8,919 bases of DNA, from positions 1 to 8,919 of the forward strand of contig JAUUNK010000214.1 of the NCBI GenBank assembly GCA_030844565.1, written 5' to 3'. The position numbers were made by a program, and so were the translations under genes. The notes beneath the pieces are model-generated. The model searched no databases. It saw only the letters and a program-made list of their open reading frames with translations, and was not told the DNA's origin. The stretch's first letter is position 1; the number at the start of each line of letters is the position of its first letter. Positions 1-5,449 of this stretch are shown in pieces. This DNA comes from Bacteroides ovatus (GTDB lineage: Bacteria; Bacteroidota; Bacteroidia; Bacteroidales; Bacteroidaceae).

Positions 1-74
1 ATTAATTGCCCCGATTCGTCAAAAAGAGTCGCTTTGTTACCGCTGGTACCTAGGTCATGTGCTAATATATACAT
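1..74 (-). CDS. FGGY-family carbohydrate kinase, N-terminal fragment
   Basis: Only the first 24 codons are present; the gene continues off the left edge. The translation begins MYILAHDLGTSGNKATLFDE, which matches the first strand and phosphate-binding turn (DLGTSGxK) of FGGY sugar kinases such as xylulokinase and glycerol kinase. These transfer phosphate from ATP to a sugar or polyol in the cytoplasm. The start is the ATG at 72-74; no Shine-Dalgarno is visible, which is normal for Bacteroides. It lies 28 bp downstream of the 159-residue membrane protein on the same strand, so it is probably the next gene of that operon and would phosphorylate whatever the membrane proteins bring in. The substrate cannot be told from this fragment. 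Family assignment is fairly secure; xylulokinase versus another FGGY kinase is open. Confidence 0.75.
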   Translation of the reverse strand, partial: MYILAHDLGTSGNKATLFDESGQL

Positions 75-102
75 ATTTATGTTCGTTTATCGATGAATAG
101 AG

Positions 103-582
103 TTAGAGTGCCGCATTGGTGTATCCGGTAAGTCCGACAAAGATTCCTCCCACGATACCTCCTACGATAATTACTACCCAGCGGGGGAATGCCTCTTTCA
201 GCAATCCGCCACGCGTACCTTTCGGTGCACAGAGGACGTCGGATAAGATAAATCCCATGGCAATTGCCCATCCCATGTCCACCCAGGGAGCATTGCCGCG
301 ATTTCCTTGGTGAATCAGGCTGAATTGCATTGGTAAGCCTTCGGCGTCGTTCAGCAATCCGGTGGAGAAACCGAAGCCCGGCAGTTTGTGATTGACCAGC
401 CAGAAAGTTCCGATAATCACTGCGGCTGCCATGAATCCGCCTATCGGACCGAAGTCTTTCACCAGCTTGGGCCAGCTCATCAATACCGTGAAGGTGACAG
501 CAAAAGCTCCGAAGATAGACGTGATGATTCCGGCATGATACATGCCGAAGAATTCGTTATAGGTTTGTAACCATTCGCTCAT
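103..582 (-). CDS. Small four-helix membrane protein, Lin0368-like putative transporter subunit
   Basis: A 159-residue hydrophobic protein with likely membrane helices near residues 17-36, 44-64, 99-117 and 134-153, and no signal peptide. It resembles what I remember as the 'Lin0368 family putative glycerol transporter subunit', named after a Listeria innocua protein; that name is from memory and the transport role is itself only putative. Visible motifs are WPKLVKDFGPIGG (37-49), IIGxxWxxNH (56-65) and WVDMGWAI (100-107). All three recur in the protein encoded just upstream (596-967), so the two are paralogous subunits. This copy has a loop about 22 residues longer between helices 2 and 3 (66-99), rich in glycine. 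The start at 582 has a good AAGGAGG Shine-Dalgarno (592-598) that overlaps the stop codon of the upstream gene, suggesting coupled translation. The FGGY kinase follows by 28 bp. Family call fairly sure, substrate unknown. Confidence 0.72.
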   Translation of the reverse strand: MSEWLQTYNEFFGMYHAGIITSIFGAFAVTFTVLMSWPKLVKDFGPIGGFMAAAVIIGTFWLVNHKLPGFGFSTGLLNDAEGLPMQFSLIHQGNRGNAPWVDMGWAIAMGFILSDVLCAPKGTRGGLLKEAFPRWVVIIVGGIVGGIFVGLTGYTNAAL

Positions 583-591
583 TACTTTTTC

Positions 592-598
592 CTCCTTA
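592..598 (-). promoter_or_regulatory. Shine-Dalgarno AAGGAGG overlapping upstream stop codon
   Basis: On the minus strand TAAGGAGG precedes the ATG at 582 by about nine bases. The TAA (596-598) of the upstream membrane-protein gene is part of the same run. Strong Shine-Dalgarno sequences are rare in Bacteroides. The overlap supports the chosen start and suggests that translation of the two paralogous subunits is coupled. Confidence 0.6.
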
Positions 599-967
599 AT
601 TTATCTTTCGGGCACAGTCGCACGAACGGATTTTCCAAACTACAATTCCTGCCAACGCACCTCCTATCAGGCAGCAAACCAATGTGGGCACTGCATAGAA
701 GAAGTTGGTGATGTCTCCCTGAAAACGGACAATGCCCCAGGCGATTCCTGCCGAACCGATGCACCAACCCTGGTCCAACCATATTTTTCCCGGAGGGTTC
801 AAGATGGCTCCGTTGTAATGATTCATATACCACATGATGCCGATAATGAGCGTTGCCGCAAGCCAGCCTCCCATCAGGCCGTAGGTTTTCCAAAGTTCCG
901 GCCAGATGCCGAATGCAAATCCCCCGCAAATGGCGGAACCTGCAAAGGTAGATAGATACTGTTTCAT
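596..967 (-). CDS. Small four-helix membrane protein, paralogue of the 103-582 product
   Basis: A 123-residue membrane protein starting MKQYLSTFAG, with likely helices near residues 6-22, 31-49, 65-80 and 90-111. It is visibly homologous to its downstream neighbour: WPELWKTYGLMGG (22-34), IIGIMWYMNH (41-50) and WLDQGWCI (63-70) align with the same three blocks there, and both end in a Gly-rich fourth helix. I infer that the pair forms a two-component membrane complex, probably a permease. I chose the ATG at 967 rather than an in-frame ATG at 1021. The longer form would overlap the lactonase gene by 41 bp and add an implausible polar extension, while 967 sits 13 bp after the lactonase stop with AAAGGAAAAG upstream. 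The C-terminus is Cys/Lys-rich (RSCDCARK) and probably cytoplasmic. Function is not established by sequence alone. Confidence 0.7.
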   Translation of the reverse strand: MKQYLSTFAGSAICGGFAFGIWPELWKTYGLMGGWLAATLIIGIMWYMNHYNGAILNPPGKIWLDQGWCIGSAGIAWGIVRFQGDITNFFYAVPTLVCCLIGGALAGIVVWKIRSCDCARKIN

Positions 968-980
968 CGTTCTTTTCCTT

Positions 981-2072
981 TTATTCCAGTGCAAGTTTAG
1001 CCAGTGTGTAAGGCTTGTCATGTTTTGTATTCACTTTGTCCGGTCCTGTTACTATGTCGAAGCAGGAAACAATTACTTGCCCGTTCCACACGATAGGTTC
1101 GCCCGGTTGGTCCAATCCGCCGTCGCTTCCGTCGCAGTCGGGGCTTTGGGCGATGCGTTGAATCTTTCCGTTCTTGTCTACACGTGCAACAGCGTTGATA
1201 GAGAAATCGGCTACCCAGATGTTGCCTTTGTCATCGATGCACATGCCATCCGTGGTACGGAGCTGGGTGGTATCTTGTGCCCACACGTCGTTGCTCAGCA
1301 CTTTTCCTTCGGCATCCATTTGGATGCGGTGAATGGCTCCGTCGCCGAAGTTGCCTACATATAAGTTGCCTGCCGGGTCGAAGACGATGCCGTCCAGTCC
1401 GTATTGCACTTCGGGATTTTTGGTGATGACGGTGGTAATGAGGTTTTTATCTTCGGTAGTGTTGGTCACTACGATGTCGCGGTCGTTCATATCAAAGCAA
1501 TACACCCCGCTGACCAGCAGTCCCGAAGGGTCTTTAATCTGAGACAGAGAGCTTTGAGTGACATACAATTTACCGTTGCGGATGCGGATGCCGTTGGGAT
1601 GTTCCATGCCGGAGGCTACGGTAATCGTCTCTTTCAGTCGGTCTTTATCGAACTTCAGGCGGAGAATACGTCCTTTATTTTTTGCTTTCTCAGCTCCACT
1701 CCAGCCTTGATTGTCACAGATAAACAGGTCGCCTTCTTCATTGAAAGCAATTCCCATGGGGGCAGCCCAGCCGGTTTCTTCCAGAACGGGGACATCGAGC
1801 CATTTCGTTATCTTGCCTTCCTTAGTAATACGCATCAGGCAGGCAGGTTGCGTGGTATCCGCAAAGTTGGGGCATGCCAGAATCAAATCACCGTTAGGAG
1901 CAATAGCCATTCCGTCCGGAGTGGGGCAACAATCGGGCAGTGTTGCAAATAGTTCACTCTTTTGTGGAAGAGCGTTTTCCTTCTCTTTATTTTTAGGAGA
2001 AGTGCACTGGATGCAAGTAGTTGCAATCGAAAAAGAAGCGGTCACAAGAAATAATAAATAATACTTTTTCAT
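981..2072 (-). CDS. SMP-30/gluconolactonase/LRE-family beta-propeller, probable lipoprotein
   Basis: A 363-residue exported protein of the SMP-30/gluconolactonase-like family, whose members are six-bladed, metal-dependent propellers that typically hydrolyse sugar lactones. Six similar blade motifs are visible: PDGMAIAPNGDLILA (52-66), PMGIAFNEEGDLFICDN (105-121), PNGIRIRNGKLYVTQ (159-173), LDGIVFDPAGNLYVGNF (226-242), TDGMCIDDKGNIWVADF (274-290) and a weaker one at 324-338. Asn160 (HPNG) and Asp227 (LDG) sit where family metal ligands usually lie; this is by pattern, not alignment. The N-terminus MKKYYLLFLVTASFSIATTC is a signal peptide with a poor lipobox; lipidation could be at Cys20 or Cys23. 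No acidic surface-export motif follows, so an inner-facing or periplasmic location is likelier. It is first in the operon with the two membrane proteins and FGGY kinase, so it may prepare their substrate. Eleven cysteines is high. Family sure; the lactone is unknown. Confidence 0.85.
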   Translation of the reverse strand: MKKYYLLFLVTASFSIATTCIQCTSPKNKEKENALPQKSELFATLPDCCPTPDGMAIAPNGDLILACPNFADTTQPACLMRITKEGKITKWLDVPVLEETGWAAPMGIAFNEEGDLFICDNQGWSGAEKAKNKGRILRLKFDKDRLKETITVASGMEHPNGIRIRNGKLYVTQSSLSQIKDPSGLLVSGVYCFDMNDRDIVVTNTTEDKNLITTVITKNPEVQYGLDGIVFDPAGNLYVGNFGDGAIHRIQMDAEGKVLSNDVWAQDTTQLRTTDGMCIDDKGNIWVADFSINAVARVDKNGKIQRIAQSPDCDGSDGGLDQPGEPIVWNGQVIVSCFDIVTGPDKVNTKHDKPYTLAKLALE

Positions 2073-2108
2073 GGTTAGAATTACACAAATGTTTATGTTT
2101 ATAATACG

Positions 2109-2133
2109 AGTTTGCTAGTTTGGTACGCAAACT
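2109..2133. promoter_or_regulatory. Inverted repeat overlapping the lactonase-operon promoter, possible operator
   Basis: The arms AGTTTGC (2109-2115) and GCAAACT (2127-2133) are perfect 7-bp inverted repeats around an 11-bp spacer. The right arm falls inside the candidate -7 element, so a dimeric regulator bound here would cover the promoter or start site. The sequence shows the symmetry only; the regulator is not in the window. Confidence 0.4.
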
Positions 2134-2135
2134 TA
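2128..2135 (-). promoter_or_regulatory. Candidate Bacteroidales -7 element for the lactonase operon
   Basis: The minus strand reads TAAGTTTG, a full match to the Bacteroidales -7 consensus TAnnTTTG, 55 bp before the lactonase ATG. It is the only match I found in the 250 bp upstream. No clear TTTG lies at the usual -33 distance, so the promoter is either weak or activator-dependent. Confidence 0.45.
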
Positions 2136-2159
2136 GGCGATTTTGTTAACAATATAGGA

Positions 2160-2314
2160 TAATTACAGACCAAATAAGGACAAAATTTGCTCAAAATGAT
2201 ATGAAAAAGGGCATGAGAAAGGAAGATTGGGCATTTTGCAGGGCTTTTTTATTCTTTTTGTTAGCTGTCTTCGATCTCAGTCGTAGGTAATTTCATCTGT
2301 CTATGAAGAATTTG
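2160..2314. other. Intergenic stretch with no recognised feature
   Basis: This stretch lies between the lactonase-operon promoter and the tandem repeat array. It is AT-rich, and I see no open reading frame of note, no convincing hairpin and no -7 match on the minus strand. It could hold activator sites, but nothing in it shows that. Confidence 0.4.
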
Positions 2315-2447
2315 GTTTCTATTGATTGAAACTTTAGTTTCCCTTCATTGGAACTTTAGTTTCCATACGGAGAAACCGTTGTATTCTATTAATGGAAACT
2401 TTAGTTCCAATAGGGCGAAACTAGGGTTTCTATTAATAGAAACCAGT
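2315..2447. repeat. Six-copy degenerate 22-bp tandem repeat of GTTTC/GAAAC dyads
   Basis: Units begin at 2315, 2337, 2359, 2381, 2404 and 2426, giving a period of 22 bp (one unit is 23). Each has the form GTTTC, about eight variable bases (often TATTAATT), GAAAC, then a short linker, usually TTTA. Every unit is internally palindromic, and neighbouring units also pair across the linker (GAAAC-TTTA-GTTTC), so alternative hairpins or protein half-sites alternate about every 11 bp, near one helical turn. The third and fourth units are the most diverged; the last contains a perfect 20-bp palindrome. It lies between the pfkA terminator and the lactonase promoter, outside any gene. It could be an array of regulator sites or an intergenic repeat family of the genus; the sequence does not decide. 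Confidence 0.8.
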
Positions 2448-2531
2448 CAGGCTTGTAAAACAGCTGATGTTTTTCGATTTGATTAATTGGGTAGGATAGC
2501 CGCGTCAGGTAGTTTAACGAAGAACTTTGTG
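2448..2531. other. Short unassigned intergenic stretch
   Basis: Sequence between the repeat array and the pfkA terminator. I see no reading frame, promoter match or stable inverted repeat in it. Confidence 0.4.
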
Positions 2532-2574
2532 GAAAAATAAAGAGGAGGTCTATTTTTTACAATAGCCTCCTCTT
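2532..2574 (-). terminator. Intrinsic terminator of pfkA
   Basis: The arms AAGAGGAGG (2540-2548) and CCTCCTCTT (2566-2574) are a perfect 9-bp inverted repeat. The stem is extended inward by CTATT/AATAG past a single bulged base, with a six-base loop. On the minus strand the hairpin is followed by TTTATTTTT. It lies 26 bp after the pfkA stop, so it ends that transcript and insulates the lactonase operon from it. Confidence 0.85.
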
Positions 2575-2600
2575 ATAAATTATATAAATCCCTTCCTTAG

Positions 2601-3581
2601 TTAAATAGAAAGTTCTTTTAATACATTCACCAAATCCCTCTTGATAGGCTTATCATTTTTGATGGCTTTGCTAAAAGGAACATACACAATCTCGTCATGG
2701 TCAATACCAATCATTACATTACGTTGGTCTTCCATAATAGCATCAATAGCGGCAGCACCCAAACGGCTTGCCAAGATACGGTCGTGAGCAGTCGGGCTAC
2801 CTCCACGTTGCAAGTGTCCCAGAATGGTCACACGTACATCGTATTGAGGGTACTCGTTCTTCACACGTTCTGCATAATGCATCGCACCTCCTGTCAATTC
2901 ACTTTCGGCAACCAACACGATACTGCTGTTCTTTGATTTGCGGAAACCATTCTTGATGAATTCTTCCAGTTGGTCTACTTCCGTACTGAACTCTGGGATG
3001 ATAGCTGCTTCGGCTCCTGACGCGATAGCTCCGTTGAGTGCCAGAAAACCCGCATCGCGTCCCATCACTTCTACAAAGAATAGACGTTCGTGGGAAGTGG
3101 CGGTATCACGTATTTTATCCACGGCGTCCAGAATAGTGTTAAGCGCAGTGTCATAACCGATAGTGGTGTCTGTGCCGTATAAATCGTTGTCGATAGTGCC
3201 TGGAAGCCCGATGCAGGGAACATCAAATTCCTGTGCAAAGATACGTGCTCCCGTCAGAGAACCGTCACCTCCGATAACCACCAAGGCGTCGATTCCTTCT
3301 TTCTTCATGTTATCGTATGCGAGTTGCCTTCCTTCTGGAGTTTTGAATTCTTTGCAACGAGCCGTCTTTAAGATGGTTCCTCCTAATTGAATAATATTGC
3401 TGACATTCTGACTTTTGAATTCTTTGATTTCACCGGTTACCAGACCTTTATAGCCTCTGTATATACCCTTCACTTGCAGTCCGTTGTAGATAGCTGCGCG
3501 TGTCACTGCACGGATTGCAGCGTTCATTCCCGGAGCGTCTCCCCCGGAGGTTAAGATACCGATACACTTAACTGTTCCCAT
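2601..3581 (-). CDS. pfkA: ATP-dependent 6-phosphofructokinase
   Basis: A 326-residue cytoplasmic glycolytic enzyme that phosphorylates fructose 6-phosphate to fructose 1,6-bisphosphate; the length is close to the usual 320 residues of bacterial PfkA. Landmarks in order: ILTSGGDAPGMNAAIR (9-24), the ATP site GGDGS (104-108), catalytic GTIDND (128-133) with Asp131 as general base, EVMGR (171-175), and HLQRGGSP (256-263), which binds substrate phosphate. The Gly in GGDGS, rather than Asp in GGDD, indicates ATP rather than pyrophosphate as donor. Arg24 and Arg28 match effector-site arginines of the E. coli enzyme, so allosteric control is possible. I start at the ATG at 3581 (MGTVKCIGIL); an in-frame ATG ten codons earlier would add a polar tail and would begin inside the putative -7 element. 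It has its own terminator downstream and a candidate promoter upstream. Confidence 0.96.
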   Translation of the reverse strand: MGTVKCIGILTSGGDAPGMNAAIRAVTRAAIYNGLQVKGIYRGYKGLVTGEIKEFKSQNVSNIIQLGGTILKTARCKEFKTPEGRQLAYDNMKKEGIDALVVIGGDGSLTGARIFAQEFDVPCIGLPGTIDNDLYGTDTTIGYDTALNTILDAVDKIRDTATSHERLFFVEVMGRDAGFLALNGAIASGAEAAIIPEFSTEVDQLEEFIKNGFRKSKNSSIVLVAESELTGGAMHYAERVKNEYPQYDVRVTILGHLQRGGSPTAHDRILASRLGAAAIDAIMEDQRNVMIGIDHDEIVYVPFSKAIKNDKPIKRDLVNVLKELSI

Positions 3582-3608
3582 CACAATTTTATTTTTTGTT
3601 TGACGTTG

Positions 3609-3616
3609 CAAAGATA
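3609..3616 (-). promoter_or_regulatory. Candidate -7 element for pfkA
   Basis: The minus strand reads TATCTTTG, a full match to TAnnTTTG, 27 bp before the pfkA ATG at 3581. This implies a short leader and argues against the longer in-frame start at 3611. The -33 region has no clear TTTG. Confidence 0.5.
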
Positions 3617-3627
3617 GTAAAAAGCTT

Positions 3628-3649
3628 TAGGAAATAGATTTCTTTCCTA
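3628..3649 (-). terminator. Possible weak terminator after ispH, or operator for pfkA
   Basis: TAGGAAA (3628-3634) and TTTCCTA (3643-3649) are perfect 7-bp arms with an 8-base loop, located 27 bp past the ispH stop. On the minus strand a T5 run follows a few bases later (about 3618-3626). The stem is AT-rich and short, so it would be a weak terminator. It also sits just upstream of the pfkA -7 element, where a regulator could bind. Confidence 0.3.
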
Positions 3650-3676
3650 TCAATCTTAATGAATAAGGTTTAAAAT

Positions 3677-4546
3677 TTACTCTTCTATTTTAGAACATAT
3701 ATAGTGGTAGATATTTTCCATCAACCATTTGGGAGTGGAGGTAGCCCCGCAGATACCAATAGACTCAATGTTTTGGAAAAGGGATTCATCAATCTCTTCT
3801 TCATTATCTATAAGATGGGAATTGGGGTTTACCTTCAGACATTCACTAAAGAGTATTTTTCCATTCGAACTTTTCTTTCCACTTACAAAGAAGAGAAGGT
3901 CGTGGGAAGCAGCAAACTTTTGCAGATTTGGCATTCGGTTGGCTACTTGCCGACAGATGGTGTCGTAATATTCGAACGTGGCATCGGGAGAAAGGTGTGC
4001 TTGGATGTAGTTTACGATTTCCCAAAATTCGTTCAGTGACTTGGTGGTTTGAGAAAAGAGACGAATGTTTTTGTTGAAGTCTAGCTTTTTCACTTCTTCC
4101 AGGTTTTCCACTACGATAGCTTTGCCGGTGGTTTGTCCTACTAATCCTAATACCTCGGCATGTCCGTTTTGACCGTAGATGACAATTTGTTTCTCTTGGT
4201 TTTGGTCGTTCAGGTATTCTTGTTTGATTCTCTTTTGAAGACGTAAGACGACGGGGCAAGTGGCGTCGATGATTTCAATATTGTTTTTCCGGGCAATGTC
4301 GTATGTCTCAGGAGGTTCGCCGTGGGCACGCAACAATACTTTTACATTATGTAGTTTCCGGAATTCTTCGTGGTTAATCGTGATAAGTCCCATTTCTTTC
4401 AGGCGCTCTACTTCCCGGCTGTTGTGCACGATGTCTCCTAGGCAATATAGCTTGACTCCTTTTGCCAGTTCTTCTTCTGCTTTGTGAATTGCAGTGACTA
4501 CTCCAAAACAGAATCCTGAGCCTTCGTCTATTTCTACTTTAATCAT
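3677..4546 (-). CDS. ispH: 4-hydroxy-3-methylbut-2-enyl diphosphate reductase
   Basis: A 289-residue cytoplasmic [4Fe-4S] enzyme that carries out the last MEP-pathway step, reducing HMBPP to IPP and DMAPP. The three cluster cysteines are all visible: Cys13 (GFCFGV), Cys97 (DATCPVV) and Cys198 (DTICRQVANR). Substrate-pocket residues are also present: His41 (VHN), His74 (RAHGE), His129/Glu131 (NGHAEV), Thr167-Thr168 (SQTT), Ser226-Ser227-Asn228 (SSN) and the C-terminal GATSTP (267-272). It is of single-domain length, with no S1-domain fusion as seen in some clostridia. The ATG at 4546 overlaps the TGA of cmk in an ATGA, so translation is coupled and the two form one operon. The window also holds a prenyl diphosphate synthase (6218-7192) that would use the products. 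Confidence 0.96.
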   Translation of the reverse strand: MIKVEIDEGSGFCFGVVTAIHKAEEELAKGVKLYCLGDIVHNSREVERLKEMGLITINHEEFRKLHNVKVLLRAHGEPPETYDIARKNNIEIIDATCPVVLRLQKRIKQEYLNDQNQEKQIVIYGQNGHAEVLGLVGQTTGKAIVVENLEEVKKLDFNKNIRLFSQTTKSLNEFWEIVNYIQAHLSPDATFEYYDTICRQVANRMPNLQKFAASHDLLFFVSGKKSSNGKILFSECLKVNPNSHLIDNEEEIDESLFQNIESIGICGATSTPKWLMENIYHYICSKIEE

Positions 4547-5232
4547 AAGGAAGATACTTCTCTAAACTTTTCCAATAACCATTCTTTTTGTTGCTCGATA
4601 GTCATTTCCGAGTTGTCTAGTAATAATGCGTCTTCAGCTTTGCGCAGTGGGCTGATTTCCCGATGCTGGTCCATATAGTCGCGGTCTTTCACGTTTTTCA
4701 ATATCTCTTCGTAGCTTGCCTGCTGCCCTTTAGCCTTTAATTCGTCATAGCGGCGTTGAGCTCGGATTTCGGGAGAAGCGGTGACAAAAATTTTTAGCTC
4801 GGCTTCGGGGAAAACAGTAGTGCCTATGTCGCGGCCGTCCATTACGATTCCTTTAGTTAGCCCCATTTCTTGTTGTTGCGCCACCATTGCTGCGCGCACG
4901 AAATCCAAAGTGCTGATGAAACTTACTTTCGAAGAAACCTCCATAGTGCGGATTTTATTTTCTACATTCGTCCCGTTGAGATAGGTGTCCGGTCGCCCTG
5001 TTGCAGGATTAAACTGGAAAGCGATATGAATATCTTTTAAACTTTCCTTTAATTTATCCGTTTGGAGAGTCGCTTCGGTGAAAAAGCCGTTCTCTATACT
5101 ATATAAGGTAACTGCCCGATACATAGCGCCGCTATCGATATAAATGTATCCCACTTCTTTTGCCAAATCCTTTGCCATGGTACTTTTTCCGCAAGAAGAA
5201 AAGCCGTCAATTGCTATTGTAATCTTTTTCAT
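4543..5232 (-). CDS. cmk: (d)CMP kinase (cytidylate kinase)
   Basis: A 229-residue P-loop kinase that phosphorylates CMP and dCMP to the diphosphates, needed for nucleotide recycling. It shows the Walker A loop GFSSCGKST (10-18), the nucleotide-binding YIDSGAMYRAV segment (31-41), DGRDIGT (132-138) and the Arg-rich lid region around 157-186 (RAQRRYDE, KDRDYMD). The length matches the bacterial Cmk family. The start ATG at 5232 gives MKKITIAIDG, the normal N-terminus with the P-loop immediately after the first strand. It is the first gene of the cmk-ispH operon, with its last codons overlapping the ispH start by 4 bp. A candidate -7 element lies 33 bp upstream, divergent from the TonB gene. 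Confidence 0.95.
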   Translation of the reverse strand: MKKITIAIDGFSSCGKSTMAKDLAKEVGYIYIDSGAMYRAVTLYSIENGFFTEATLQTDKLKESLKDIHIAFQFNPATGRPDTYLNGTNVENKIRTMEVSSKVSFISTLDFVRAAMVAQQQEMGLTKGIVMDGRDIGTTVFPEAELKIFVTASPEIRAQRRYDELKAKGQQASYEEILKNVKDRDYMDQHREISPLRKAEDALLLDNSEMTIEQQKEWLLEKFREVSSL

Positions 5233-5264
5233 ATTAAACTGATATGTATATGTGATTTTGTGCC

Positions 5265-5272
5265 CAAATATA
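5265..5272 (-). promoter_or_regulatory. Candidate -7 element for cmk-ispH
   Basis: The minus strand reads TATATTTG, matching TAnnTTTG, 33 bp before the cmk start. No good -33 TTTG is seen at the expected distance, where the sequence is A/T-rich. Confidence 0.5.
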
Positions 5273-5397
5273 CGTTTATTTTAAAAAATAGCCTTGTTTT
5301 CTTCTATAAAACCTGCCGGATACCATGGAAAGATTTAAAAAAGTTAAAAAGAAGGAGGAAAAAGCTTCCCGACCTGAATGATTATCTCAAAATGTAT

Positions 5398-5405
5398 TAT
5401 ATTTG
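5398..5405 (+). promoter_or_regulatory. Candidate -7 element for the TonB gene
   Basis: TATATTTG on the plus strand, followed by C, 44 bp before the TonB ATG at 5450. Its core is identical to the divergent cmk element at 5265-5272, with about 125 bp between them. The -33 match is poor. Confidence 0.5.
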
Positions 5406-5449
5406 CCCTGTAGACAGATGAAACACACATTTTAATTTAATATAAAATT

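Noticed and set aside
1404..1952. 182-residue plus-strand reading frame opposite the lactonase gene
   Set aside because: It is antisense to a complete six-bladed propeller gene, shows no recognisable domain and has no promoter.
2315..2447. CRISPR array interpretation of the 22-bp repeats
   Set aside because: There are no unique spacers of constant length between identical repeats: units are contiguous, degenerate and internally palindromic, and no cas genes are nearby.
3704..4039. 111-residue plus-strand reading frame opposite ispH
   Set aside because: ispH is complete with all cluster cysteines on the other strand; this frame has no family features.
5325..5381. 18-codon plus-strand micro-ORF (MERFKKVKKKEEKASRPE) in the cmk/TonB intergenic region
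   Set aside because: It is too short and low in complexity, and lies before the likely start site of the TonB transcript.
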